The notes: generated by a model not told the origin, from the sequence alone. A stretch of 64,000 bases of DNA from CAWAMR01 sp963783095 (GCA_963783095.1 CAWAMR010000006.1:62001-126000); one strand, 5' to 3'; numbered from the stretch's first letter, positions 49,473 through 59,778 are shown. Program-made: numbers and translations.

Positions 49473-49724
49473 ATGGCGGAACGTGTTTCCCGCGGGCGCA
49501 AGGTTGCTGCTCAGATTGCCGATCAGAAGGTATCCCGTCGAGAAAATGGCCATCTCAAGCGGAAAGAGCGAGCGCGTCGCGAGCTGCGCCTTGCAGAGTT
49601 GATCAAGAAGGGCAAGTATCCTTATACGCCGACCGTTATGAGTTGGTTAAGCAAGAAACTGAACAAGCCGACTCGCCAGATCACCGAAGCTGAGGCTCAA
49701 GCCGCAGTCAAATCAGCGGTGTGA
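49473..49724 (+). CDS. Small basic protein, unknown function
   Basis: 83 residues with very many Lys and Arg (RENGHLKRKERARRELRLAE), start MAERVSRGRK after GAGAGGGAG. The end has KKLNKPTRQITEAEAQAAV. The charge suggests RNA or DNA binding, perhaps ribosome-linked. The position (short, basic, strong ribosome-binding site) invites the name S20, but the S20 pattern is absent. Convergent with the energy-complex operon, 14 bp apart. Confidence 0.6.
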   Translation: MAERVSRGRKVAAQIADQKVSRRENGHLKRKERARRELRLAELIKKGKYPYTPTVMSWLSKKLNKPTRQITEAEAQAAVKSAV

Positions 49725-49738
49725 AGTTATACTACCAC

Positions 49739-50512
49739 TCACAACGCCGGGGTTCCTTCCAAACGACCAAGTAGTCGCAAAAGCCCGTCGAGGATCGTCA
49801 AAGGATGTGGCGGCCAGCCTGGGATGAATAAATCCACCGGAACCAGCGAAGTACATCCGTCGTGGACCTCGGAGTGACCGCGGAATACGCCACCGCTGAT
49901 CGCCTCGGCTCCGACCGCGATTACCAGCTTCGGGCTGGGTATCGCGGCATATGTTTCCAAAAGGCCAATCCTCATGTTCTCGCTTACCGGCCCGGCGACG
50001 ACCATGGCGTCCGCATGGCGAGGCGAAGCGACGAACTGGATTCCGAATCGGCCCAGGTCGAAGACAACCGTGCCCAGCACATTCAGATCGGCCTCGCAAG
50101 CACCAGATCCGCCGGCACTCACCATACGGAGTTTGAATGACCGGTGGAAGATTTTTCGCAGCTTCATGTCGAGGGGTTCTGCTAACTTCAAAGTCTTGCC
50201 GTCATAGACCAGATCCTCGCGTTTGCGGACTGCCAGGCGGTGTTCCTGAGTGTAACGGATCGCTCCTTCGGGGCAGGCGTCCACACATTCCGTGCAGAAC
50301 AAGCACCGCCCCAGGTCGAGTGAAAATCCCTTGTCATCCACACGGATAGCGTCCGTAGGGCACGCCTCAGCGCAAGACCGGCAATTGTCGGGACACTTGG
50401 ACGTATCGACCACGGGTAAGCCGCGAAGACGATCCGGCAAGGCTGGTACGCTCGCCGGGTAAGCGATGGTCCGGTGGCCCTGCTTGAGACGAGCCAGCAA
50501 GACTTGCAGCAT
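49739..50512 (-). CDS. Ferredoxin-NuoB/HyfI-like fusion subunit of an Ehr-type complex
   Basis: 257 residues from the ATG at 50512 (GGAGAAGGG upstream). Residues about 35-95 form a 2[4Fe-4S] ferredoxin (CPDNCRSCAEACP and CLFCTECVDACP), as in HyfH/HycF. Residues about 130-257 resemble NuoB/HyfI, with GPVSENM, but canonical cluster ligands are replaced: the CC pair is AC (GACEAD), the Cys of GAC is Glu (AVGAEAISGG) and the Cys of PGCPP is Trp (FIPGWPPHP). The proximal N2-type cluster is thus probably absent or remodelled. Last gene of the operon; starts 11 bp after the stop of the large subunit. Confidence 0.82.
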   Translation of the reverse strand: MLQVLLARLKQGHRTIAYPASVPALPDRLRGLPVVDTSKCPDNCRSCAEACPTDAIRVDDKGFSLDLGRCLFCTECVDACPEGAIRYTQEHRLAVRKREDLVYDGKTLKLAEPLDMKLRKIFHRSFKLRMVSAGGSGACEADLNVLGTVVFDLGRFGIQFVASPRHADAMVVAGPVSENMRIGLLETYAAIPSPKLVIAVGAEAISGGVFRGHSEVHDGCTSLVPVDLFIPGWPPHPLTILDGLLRLLGRLEGTPAL

Positions 50513-50522
50513 TCCCTTCTCC

Positions 50523-52052
50523 TTACAAATCGTAACCGCAATACGACAAATTAAAGCTCTTGTTGCAGAGCGGAAAGTCCGAGATCTGCTGATCCCGCAG
50601 CGCCAGCGCCAGCCCAAACCAGTTGTGGAAGGATGGGTCCACAATTTTGTATCGCGCAAAGCGTCCCTGATTGTCCGTGAGCGCTACATGACAGATCTCG
50701 CCGCGCCAGCCCTCAATGAGGCTGACCGCGAAGTGGTCGGGCTTGAGAGCCGGCACATCCGCGCGAACCGAGCCGCCCGGTAGTTCATTCAACTGCGTGC
50801 CGATAAAATTCACCGAGCGCTGGATTTCCAGCCAGCGCACGTAAGCGCGGGCGAAGACATCGCCGGTCTGGCAGGTGGAGACGGGCGTCTGGGCGAAGCG
50901 ATAGATACCCGAGGGAAATTCAAGGCGCACGTCCCTTTCAACGCCGCAGGCACGTGCCGCCGGGCCGACCAGGCCGATCGCCAGGCAGTCCTTGGTTGAA
51001 ACCGCTCCAGTCCCCTCGAACCGCGCCTGCACCGATGGCGAATCCCAAAGCAATTGAACGGCATTGGCGACATCCCGGTACGCCCCGGCAAGACGATCCT
51101 TCATCAGCCCGATGCGCTGGTTATCCACGTCGAAGCCGATCCGCCCTGGACGAATCAGGCCCCTGCCGAATCGGCTGCCACAGATCAGCGCTGTCAAGTT
51201 GAGGAAATCGCCGCGTATGCGGCCACAGTAAGACGCCGTCGGCAAAAAACCGACATCGCCCGCCAGCGCACCGAGGTCACCCGTGTGGTTCGCCAGCCGT
51301 TCCAGTTCCAGAGCGATGCCGCGCAGCGCCGCAGCGCGGATGGGAACCCGGCTGCCGGTGAGACTTTCTATTGCTTCGCAGTAGGCCGTGGCGTGGCCTA
51401 CCGTCGCGTCTCCACCGATTACTTCCATCATGGACATGGTTCGCTTGTGGGGGCCGGCGAGCAACGCTTTCTCGATACCTCGGTGTTGATAGCCGAGCGA
51501 AATTTCCAGGTGGTAGACCTGTTCCCCATGACATTGAAACCGGAAGTGTCCCGGCTCAATAATGCCTGCATGGACTGGGCCGACTGCCACCTCGTGGATC
51601 TCCTCGCCTTCGACACGGTAATAGTCCATATCGCCAATAATCGGCACCTCACCCGGCTTCCTTTGCCAGGCGTCGTGGCCGGGCCGATACGAAAGATGGA
51701 ACCGAACCGGCTTGAACCACGGATGGCCTTCGGGACAAACGCCGTATTGCTCGGCGATCTCCCGCTCAAACAGATGCACTTGCGGGCACTCCGGCGTCAA
51801 CGACGGGAACGAATCCGCATCGAGCGTCGTCATGCCGGCATGCAGCAAGCCCCGGGCGCTGTCGGCGAGGACCGCGTATAAGTCGACCCGGTCGGTCGAG
51901 CACGATGTATCTCCAAAGAAAGAGACGATGCGCTGGCCGTCCGCTACCGCTTTTACGATGGTTTGGCCGAACTGCTCGAAGGACGTGCGCGTGACCCGTT
52001 CGCGCGGTATCGCCTGCCCCGGATACAAGTCGGCAAAGCGGTTGTTGTTCAT
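50523..52052 (-). CDS. NuoCD/HyfG-like large subunit lacking [NiFe] ligands
   Basis: 509 residues; ATG at 52052 (GGAGGGG upstream) overlaps the HyfF-like stop (ATGA). Residues 1-120 match the NuoC/30-kDa part (YAVLADSARGLLHAGM, LFEREIAEQYGV). The NuoD/hydrogenase-like part follows (GPVHAGIIEPGHFRF, LEISLGYQHRGIEK, GIALELERLANHTGDLGALA). Where group 4 hydrogenases have CGICxxxH the sequence is VIGGDATVGHATAY, and the C-terminal CxxC is replaced by PLCNKSFNLSYCGYDL (C-x8-C). So no [NiFe] site is expected and hydrogenase activity is unlikely. Electron transfer or ion coupling with an unknown donor is the open question. Confidence 0.85.
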   Translation of the reverse strand: MNNNRFADLYPGQAIPRERVTRTSFEQFGQTIVKAVADGQRIVSFFGDTSCSTDRVDLYAVLADSARGLLHAGMTTLDADSFPSLTPECPQVHLFEREIAEQYGVCPEGHPWFKPVRFHLSYRPGHDAWQRKPGEVPIIGDMDYYRVEGEEIHEVAVGPVHAGIIEPGHFRFQCHGEQVYHLEISLGYQHRGIEKALLAGPHKRTMSMMEVIGGDATVGHATAYCEAIESLTGSRVPIRAAALRGIALELERLANHTGDLGALAGDVGFLPTASYCGRIRGDFLNLTALICGSRFGRGLIRPGRIGFDVDNQRIGLMKDRLAGAYRDVANAVQLLWDSPSVQARFEGTGAVSTKDCLAIGLVGPAARACGVERDVRLEFPSGIYRFAQTPVSTCQTGDVFARAYVRWLEIQRSVNFIGTQLNELPGGSVRADVPALKPDHFAVSLIEGWRGEICHVALTDNQGRFARYKIVDPSFHNWFGLALALRDQQISDFPLCNKSFNLSYCGYDL

Positions 52053-53493
52053 CGTTTCCCCTCCAAAAAAGCAGCGGCGTCACGCAAGAGGCCGTCGAGC
52101 GGCGGAGGGATATATAGGCCCAGAAGCAGAACCAGCGCCATGAACAGCAAGATGGGCAGAACGGTGCCGGCGCTGTCGCGAAATCCTTTCAATTTAGATG
52201 AATAGGGAGCGTTGCCCTGAACGACGGCCAGGACGGTGGCCCCCATTCCGATGAATACGATCCCCATGAGAAAAAGGATCAGGCCGCCGACGACGTATTG
52301 TCCGCTGCCAATTGCGGCATTGACAATGGTAAACTCGCTCACGAACGGCGCGAAAGGAGGTGTCCCGGTGATGGCCAGGAATCCCGTCAGGAACAATGCT
52401 GCTGAGACGGGCGCACGCTGGATAGCGCCCGGACATTGTCCGTGACTTTGCTGCCGTAGACCCGGTGGATGTTGCCCGCCGAAAGGAAAAGCACCCCCTT
52501 CGTCAGGCCGTTGTTGATGAGGTGAAGCAGAGATCCGTAGATGGCCATCCCGCCGATACCGATGCCGAGAACCAGGATGCCCATGTGCTCGACGCTCGAA
52601 TAAGCCAGCATTCGTTTGAAATCCCGCTGCCTTGCCATGAATACGGCCGCGATCGCCATCGACAGCAAGCCAGTGAAGATCATGATTTCTCGCGCGAACT
52701 CCGCATTGGAGCCGGCCTGGCAAATCTGGTAGATCCGCAAGATCGCCACGAACGCACAACTGGTGATCCCGCCGGCAAGGAGCGTTCCCACCAGCCCGGG
52801 TGCCTCTCCGTAGGCGTCCGGTTTCCAGGTGTGCATCGGGGCCAGGCCCATTTTGGTTCCGTAGCCGATGAACAGCAGCGCAAACGCCGCGTGCAGCCAG
52901 GGCGCAGATAGCTGCGGCGCGATATCGATGAGCTGGTCGAACAGCAGTGTCGATTCGAGACCCGATTTGATCGCAGAGTAGGCCAGGAAGTAGGAGCCGA
53001 ACAAGGCCAGGCCGATCCCGACCGAGCCGATCAGCAAATATTTCCAGGTCGCCTCCAGCGAGCGGGCATTGTGATTGAAGTACAAGAGCGGAGCACTGAC
53101 CAATGTCGTCATTTCCATCGCCACCCAAAGCAGACCCAGGTGGTGGGAAAGCGTCACCAGAGTCATCATCGACAGCAGGACGAAGAGATTTGCGCAGAAT
53201 ACGCGGTTGGGTCGATCGACGCGGAGGGCAAGATAGCTCGGAGCGTAGAGCGAGCTGAGAAAGAAAAGGACGCTGAGAAAACCGAGGATCACCTTGCCCA
53301 GGGCGTCCAGCGCCAACCAGCGCGACAGGCCGGTCAGGCTGCTCCCATCCGCCGTCTGCACTATCGCGGCGACCACCAGCGCAAGATGTCCCAATGCTCC
53401 CGCCGGAAGGAGCCAGGGCCGCCGGCGATTGGATGGCAGGGCATACGTCGCGAGCGCCATCGCCAGGGGAAACAGGATCAGCAAGTAAATCAT
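52049..53493 (-). CDS. HyfF/NuoN-type antiporter-like membrane subunit
   Basis: About 481 residues with one frameshift near 52430. Start at 53493 is 4 bp behind the HyfE-like stop. Around 14 helices. Functional residues of the Mrp-antiporter type can be seen: Glu in LLWVAMEMTTLVSAP, Lys in GYGTKMGLAPMHTWKPDAYG, and Lys in LINNGLTKGVLFLSAGN. In the repaired frame FLTGFLAITGTPPFAPFVSE follows. It is one of three presumed proton or sodium channels of the complex. Confidence 0.85.
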
Positions 53494-53496
53494 CGC

Positions 53497-54142
53497 TTAT
53501 TCCTTCAAGTTTGAAAGGTACGCAGTGCTGATCGAGGCAAACTCGCGATTGATGTGGTGAATGATAATCGTCATGACGAACACGCCGGTGAACAGGTCGA
53601 GCAGCACGCCAAGCTCGACAAGCACCGGCATTGCATCCAGCAACAACAGACCGAACAGGAAGAACCCGTTCTCCAACAGCAGGTAGCCCAAAACCTGCGA
53701 GATGGCCTTTCGGTGCGTCGTCAGCATCAGGAAGCCTGTCCACACCGTTGCAAACGACGTCGGCACCACCAGTTGACCGGCGTGCTTCTCCGTCAACGGG
53801 AGCGTGTACGAGAACACGAGCGCCAGTCCGGTGCCTATCGCGCCCAGCAGGAGGCACGTCATCAAGCTCACGACCGGGTTGACCTCGTGCTGAATGCCTG
53901 CAGCCGCGGACGGCGCGGTGCAGGAACCCGGGGATGACAAATCCTTTCATGGCGACGACCACGACGATGACGACAACACTGTGTACGCCGATTTCCTGGT
54001 CGGAGATCATCAAGGGCATCAACCCAAGCAGCATGCCTTGGTAGGCGACGATATTAATCACGGCACGGAGCCGACTGACTCCCAGCGCGACGAAGTTGAA
54101 CGACAAGACCACGATCAATAGCGGATTCAGAAACTGGTCCAT
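53497..54142 (-). CDS. HyfE-like (NuoK-related) membrane subunit
   Basis: About 215 residues, the same length as E. coli HyfE, with a frameshift near 53920. The ATG at 54142 stands behind GAGG, which overlaps the stop of the previous gene. Segments: LNPLLIVVLSFNFVALGVSR, VHSVVVIVVVVAMKGFVIP, then in the next frame MTCLLLGAIGTGLALVFSY, SQVLGYLLLENGFFLFGLLL with the conserved Glu of NuoK-like proteins, and VFVMTIIIHHINREFAS. It joins the pumping arm to the membrane base. Confidence 0.8.
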
Positions 54143-54146
54143 AAGT

Positions 54147-55064
54147 TTACCTCACCACCAGGATGACACCAAAGGCCGACAGCAAGCAGGCGGCGACGAG
54201 GAGAATCGGAATGTACGGCATCCGCAGCCGGGCCATGGTTGATTCGACGATCCCGACTGCCACGGCGACAATCAGCATCCCGCCGATAAAAATCAGCCAG
54301 TCCGACCCGGGCGAACCGGTCTTCCAGGGCAAGGCCAGGCGTACAATCAGTGCCCCAAAGATGAAGAGTTTCATCGCCGCACTATAAAGTATCATGCCGA
54401 AGGCCGGGCCGCTGTGATCGAGGACCATGACCTCGTGAATCATGGTCAGCTCGAGGTGCGTATTCGGGTCGTCAAAGGGAATCCGGCAGTTCTCCACAAG
54501 CAGGATGATGAACCAACTCAGCAGGACCAGGGCCAGAGAAGCACCTGCCGTCGGCCACTGCGATGCCAGCGAACTGCCGAGCATGTCGGCGAGTTGGAGC
54601 GATCCGGACAGCTTGGCGAGAACGAGAAATCCCAGAAAAAGCGCCGGTTCCGCCAGACACGCAAAGGTAACTTCCCGTGCTGCGCCCATGCCCTCGAAAG
54701 GGGAGCCGGTGTCCAGAGCCGCCGACGTCGTAAAGAATCGCGCCAGGCCAAGCAGGTAAGCCAACAAGATCGCATCGCCCGAAAACGAGAGCGGTGCCGT
54801 TGCCTCCGCGAGCGGCAACAAGAGCGCTGCAAGTCCCACGGTCACGAGGCCGACCACTGGCCCGGCACGAAACACCCAGGTCGTGGTCGTGCTGAAGACC
54901 GACCCCTTGCGGAAGAGCTTGATCAGATCGTAGTAAGGCTGCAACACCGGCGGCCCGACTCGGCCGGCGAACAGGGCTTTGGTCTTGTTGATGATCCCGA
55001 GCAAAAGGGGCGGCATCGTCAGAGCCAAGAGCACATGGACAGTGTTTTCGATGATCGCGTCCAT
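54147..55064 (-). CDS. HyfC/NuoH-like membrane subunit
   Basis: 305 residues, intact frame, from the ATG at 55064 (GGAAGAG upstream). About eight helices. NuoH/HyfC marks: INKTKALFAGRVGPPVLQPY, DLIKLFRKGSVFS, GLARFFTTSAALDTGSPFEG with MGAAREVTFACLAEP, and VENCRIPFDDPNTHLELTMI with HEVMVLDHSGP. These acidic residues form the coupling channel between the peripheral arm and the antiporter modules in complex I. Confidence 0.9.
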   Translation of the reverse strand: MDAIIENTVHVLLALTMPPLLLGIINKTKALFAGRVGPPVLQPYYDLIKLFRKGSVFSTTTTWVFRAGPVVGLVTVGLAALLLPLAEATAPLSFSGDAILLAYLLGLARFFTTSAALDTGSPFEGMGAAREVTFACLAEPALFLGFLVLAKLSGSLQLADMLGSSLASQWPTAGASLALVLLSWFIILLVENCRIPFDDPNTHLELTMIHEVMVLDHSGPAFGMILYSAAMKLFIFGALIVRLALPWKTGSPGSDWLIFIGGMLIVAVAVGIVESTMARLRMPYIPILLVAACLLSAFGVILVVR

Positions 55065-55074
55065 CTCTTCCTTT

Positions 55075-57049
55075 CTAACGCCAGAGCAACAGCGCAATCA
55101 GGGCGATGAAGATATACAGCAGATAGGTGTGGATGCTACCCTGCTGGAACACTCGGAACCCGTAGAATAGCCTGCCGCCGAACCGGAATGCCGGCAACGC
55201 CACCTCATCGAGCACCGGGTCAGGCACATCGCTTTGGAAGTCGCTCTTTTTCGGGAACAGCGACAGATTTCGGGCGCGCGACTGCGCGGCGCAAAACCCA
55301 GCTAAAGAGCCTTACCAACATTTCGGCGAAGGAGGAGGATGTATACTGGATGCGCGGTGTTGGAGCGACGTAGCCACAGCCCCAGGTGCTGCCTTTCTCC
55401 ACAGCACTCCGCCGCAACTGCAGCCACAGTAATGCTCCGGCCCCAATCAGTGCAGTGCTCAATGCCAGCCCCATAACGGTGATCCAATCCAGGGGAGCCA
55501 GTGCGATCAGGTGCGGTCCGACATCTTTCAGGCCGGGCAACCAGGCCGAGATTCCCAGTGCGATGACTGGGACCACCAAGAGCGGCACCAAACCGATCAG
55601 GAAGCAACTGAAGACCAGCACCGCCATCGGCCCGAGAAGCGTTGGAGAAGCTTCGTCGGCATGCCGGGCATGGTCCGCGCGCCTGCCCAAGGAAGACCGC
55701 CCCATAGACTTTCACGAAGCACGCGAGCGCCACGCTCCGCTCAGGGCCAGAGCCGGAGCGGCAAACGATGCGATTCCTACCAAAGGCATTCCCTCGCTCC
55801 GCAAGGTACTAAACAAGCCGATGTAGATGAGGAACTCGCTGATGAAACCGTTCAACGGCGGCAGGCCGCAGATGGCGATCGCTCCCACGAGAAAACAGAG
55901 CGAGGCCCAGGGCATTCTCCGGGATAGACCGCCCAGGTGGTCAATCTCGCGGGTGTGGGTCGCATGGATGATCGAACCGGCGCTGAGGAACAGCAGCGCT
56001 TTGAAGATCGCATGGTTCCACACATGGAGCAGGCTCCCGGCCAGGCCAAGGATAACCCAGTCAAACCTTCCGAGAGAACGGCCCATAAGAGCCAGGCCCA
56101 CACCCATGACGATGATGCCGATGTTCTCGATACTATGGTAGGCCAGGAGCCGCTTCAAGTCGTGTTGACCGATGGCGAAGGCAACTCCAAGCACGGTTGA
56201 GATGGCACCAAGCACCAGAATGATTGCACCCCATTCGGCAGGCGGGTTGGGAACCAGCGAGGTCACTCGCACCAGGCCGTAGATGCCCATCTTGATCATT
56301 ACGCCCGACAAAAAGGCCGATATGTGACTAGGCGCGGCAGCGTGGGCACCCGGCAACCAAATATGCAGCGGCATGATGCCGGCCTTGATTCCGAAGCCGA
56401 CCAGCGCCAGGATGAACACGGCCGTCGCGGCGGCTGGGGTCAGGCTGCCTGGATTCAGGTGATCCAGTGTGAAACTGCCGCTCGCAGCGCGCAGCACCGC
56501 GAACAGTGCGAACAGGCACAACGTCGCCGTATGCGTGGCCACCAGGTAGACCCAGCCGGCTTCGCGAACGTCCCGGTCGTGTTCCTCGGTTGTGATCAGG
56601 AAGTACGCCGACAGCGCCATCATTTCCCAGCCGACCAGGAAAAGGATACTGTTGCGGGCGATCACCAGCAGCGCCATACCGGCGGTCAGGATCCCGTAAA
56701 ATACTCGAAGCTTACGACCATTCTCTGGATGTTCTGTCTGCTTCCAGTAGCCCAACCCGTAAATATTTCCCAGCAGTGAAATCAGGAAAATCGGCAACAG
56801 GAAGATGGCCGACAAGCCGTCCACGGCAACATTGAACTCGGCCCCTGGGATTAGCCACGGCCACACAACCGATTCACTCTGTCCTGTCGCCCAAAACCAG
56901 GCAATGCCCATCAAGCCAAGTCCTGCCCCCAACACAGCCAGCACCGTGGTCACCCGCTGTCCGATCATCGAAGCGCGGGACACAAAAAGCCCCGGGACAC
57001 CGCTCGAACCGGCAATGGCGATCCCACAAAGTACCAGCCGTTCGCTCAT
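55075..57049 (-). CDS. HyfB-like antiporter subunit, second copy
   Basis: About 658 residues after repair of at least three frameshifts (near 55735, 55690 and 55270). The ATG at 57049 overlaps the stop of the first copy (ATGA). Antiporter core: FLVGWEMMALSAYFLITTEE, GFGIKAGIMPLHIWLPGAHA, HISAFLSGVMIKMGIYGLV, LLAYHSIENIGIIVMG, LLHVWNHAIFKALLFLSAG. The C-terminal extension has STWGCGYVAPTPRIQYTSSS followed by SSFAEML, then KSDFQSDVPDPVLDEVA and the final helix HTYLLYIFIALIALLLWR. Together with the first copy it makes a pair of near twins. Confidence 0.82.
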
Positions 57050-59071
57050 GAGGCAGCCCACCACGTGCGTGCAGATACCCAGGCCAGAGCCAGAACGACC
57101 ATGGCCGCAATGTAGAGCAAATAAATATGAAGATGTCCCATTTGGAGAATCCGTAGTTGGTAGAACCGCTCGCCCCAGCGGCGAAAGAACGGCTCGTAGA
57201 TACGCTCACTGACGGGGTCGGGGGTTTCGCAGCGGAAGTCGCCCGTGGCTGGGAACAGACCTTGCGGTACTCGCGTTTTCGTGCGTGGACGGAGGAAGCT
57301 TGGAAGCAGATGCTCGGCAAGCATTTCGGTAAACGAGCGACCCGTGTACTGGATCCGCGGCGTCGGTTTGACAAATCCGCAGCCCCAGGTGCCCCATTCG
57401 GGCTGCCGAGTTTTCCGCGCCCAGTAAATCAGATAGAGAGTTAGAGAACCAATGAGGAAGATTAGCACCGCGTTCAGGCTGCCGAGAATCTGGATCGGCG
57501 CTCCAGACCTTTCAAGTTCCGCGGAAGGTTCCGCGATTTTCCTGCCGAGGAATTGACTCAAAGCGGCAGACAACAAACCGACTACCGCCCGCGGAACCAC
57601 TGCAGCGGTTAGGCACAGGCCCACCAACACGAGCATCGGCACCAGCATCCACGCTGAGGACTCGTGCGCGTGTCTGGGCGGCGTCGCTACGCGGCGACCC
57701 GAGCAGCACGATGCCGGTCAGCCGAACGTAGACGGCCACTGCCAAGCTGCCAATCAGGGCCAGGAAAGCGACCGCGAAAAAAGCCGTAGCAGACCGCCAC
57801 TGCCACCCACGCCCAGCCCAGCCTTCACCAGGCCAATGTACATAAGCCATTCGCCGACAAAGCCGTTCAAGGGCGGCAGGCCCGCGATCGCCACGGCACC
57901 AACCATCATGGCACTGCCCGTCCAGGGCATGCGTCTTCATCAACCCGCCGAGTCTCTCCATGTCCTTCGTGCCGGTCCCGTGCAGCACACTGCCGGCAGC
58001 AAAGAACATCAGACCCTTTCATAAGGGCGTGATTCCAGACATGGAGCAATCCAGCCGTCATTCCCAGCGCGGCGACCGCAGGAAGTCCACTGGCCCATCC
58101 CCACAGTCCCACGCCCAGGGCCAGGCCGATCAGGCCCATGTTCTCGATGCTGGAGTAGGCCAGTACGCCGCTTGATGTCGCGCTGGTAGAGGGCCATGAC
58201 GACGCCGACACAGAGCCGTCAGCAGGCCAAGTCCGGCCAAGTATCAGTCCCCACCAGGGAGCCGGCGGCCCCAGAAAAGTCAGCACGCGCAGCATCCCGT
58301 AGAGGCCCATCTTGATCATCACGCCCGACATCAGGGCGGACACGTGGGAAGGAGCTGCCGGGTGTGCTTCGGGCAGCCAGACGTGAAACGGGACAAGTCC
58401 GGCCTTCGCCCCAAAGCCGACCAGGGCGAGCACAAAGATCAGCCCGGCTGAACCGGCCTCCAGAGCCGGCGTCACGCTGGAATGCATCAAATTCCAGGCT
58501 GCCGGCGTTGTGGCCCAGCAGCACGAAGGCAAGGAAGAGGAACGCCACGCCGAGATGAGTGGCGATCAGGTAGATCCAGCCTGCCCTTCGGACCTCGGCC
58601 TTTTCCTGCTCAAAGGTCACCAGGAAGTAGGCCGCAACCGACATGACTTCCCAGGCGACCAGGAAGACCAAGGCGGTCCGGGCGACGACGACCAGCACCA
58701 TGCCGGCAACGAACACGTTGAAGAAGAACCACGGCGGCCCCGAGCGACTTTTTGTGGCGATAGGCGAGCAGGTAGTTCGCCGCCATACACCGCCGCCAGG
58801 GCCGACAATCCCAGCACCGGCAGGAGGAAAAAGGCACTCAGGGCGTCCAGCTCTACCCAGAAGGCCCCGTGGGCGGCATCCCAAGCCAGGCGCAGGGACT
58901 CGCGCTGAATCTCCCAGAAGGACACCCAGAGTCGCGGGCAACGCCGAGCAGACAACCCAGCACTGCGCCGCCGGCACCAACAATTGTGGCAGCGCGGGGC
59001 CATTTCCCAAGGAAAAGGGCGGCGGTTCCGGCCAGCACCTGCAAGCCGATCGCGTAGAGCACAGCCTCCAT
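57046..59071 (-). CDS. HyfB-like antiporter subunit, first copy (many frameshifts)
   Basis: About 675 residues in total; the ATG at 59071 is 1 bp behind the regulator stop. At least six frameshifts, mostly between 57650 and 59000, break it into short frames. The parts are still clear: MEAVLYAIGLQVLAGTAALF, VFLVAWEVMSVAAYFLVTFE, GFGAKAGLVPFHVWLPEAHP, HVSALMSGVMIKMGLYGMLR, and a C-terminal TWGCGFVKPTPRIQYTGRSF with the end helix LHIYLLYIAAMVVLALAW. Sequence quality is worst here, so I cannot fully exclude a true pseudogene, but coupling to intact partners argues against it. Confidence 0.72.
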
Positions 59072-59072
59072 G

Positions 59073-59778
59073 CTACCGCATCTCCTTTCCCGACGCGGGA
59101 GCAGGCTCACCCAACTCCGATTCCACACGGCGAACTTCGTCCATGATTCTCTCGCGCAACGCATGGCCAGTCACGACTTCTCGGAACTTAGAGTCGTGCA
59201 GGGCAAAGGACAGCCTCGACAGAAGCTGTAAGTGACTTCGGGTCGTTGGGCTGATGATGGAGAACAGGACGTGAACCGGCTTGCCGTCGAGCGCCCGAAT
59301 TCAACCGGACGATCGAGAAACGCGAGCGTCACCGACGGCTCGGACACATGCAGGACGATGGGGTTGCGGACATGCGGTATGGCGATGCCGTCACCGATTC
59401 CGGTCGATGCGGAAAGCTCCCGCGCAGGAAAATGCTCAAGAGGAGTTCCGGGTCGATTCCCTCCGGTAGTGGAAGAATCTGAACCAGCGCCCGCAATGCC
59501 TCCTCTCGCGTGGAACCTTGAAGACCATAATGGATGCCGCCTGCTTGCAGGGCTTCGTTCAGGGTGGGAACGACAGCGGCATTCGCTTCAAGGTGGTCGA
59601 ACAGATCCAGCGCTAAGCGAACGCCGTTTGCCGTCGCCCACTCCAATAGCTCCGTCCGATTGACGCGATACTGTCCTCCAACTTCCTGGGCGGGCAAACC
59701 GCGCTTCTTGATCCACCGCACTATCGTGGAATCGGTTGCTTCGAGCAATTTGGAAAGAGCCTGCATACTCACTTGCAT
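59073..59778 (-). CDS. HTH (excisionase-like) / PTS EIIA-Ntr fusion regulator
   Basis: About 235 residues with two frameshifts (near 59415 and 59296); ATG at 59778 with GAGGAAG upstream. Residues 1-55 are an excisionase/MerR-type DNA-binding helix pair (MQALSKLLEATDSTIVRWIK, GQYRVNRTELLEWA). The rest is an EIIA-Ntr/PtsN-like domain with GIGDGIAIPHVRNPIV, where His is the phosphorylation site, then VEFGALDGKPVHVLF, SPTTRSHLQLLSRLS and HDSKFREVV. It is the first gene of the operon and probably switches or tunes it through phosphate status. Confidence 0.78.

Noticed and set aside
49473..49724. Ribosomal protein S20
   Set aside because: Right size and charge, but it lacks the S20 sequence pattern (SAKKR, RNK, KTY-like blocks).
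50523..52052. Active [NiFe] hydrogenase large subunit
   Set aside because: Neither the CGxC nor the C-terminal CxxC motif is present.
54414..55109. Plus-strand 231-residue frame rich in Arg and Gln
   Set aside because: Antisense shadow of the HyfC-like gene in GC-rich DNA.
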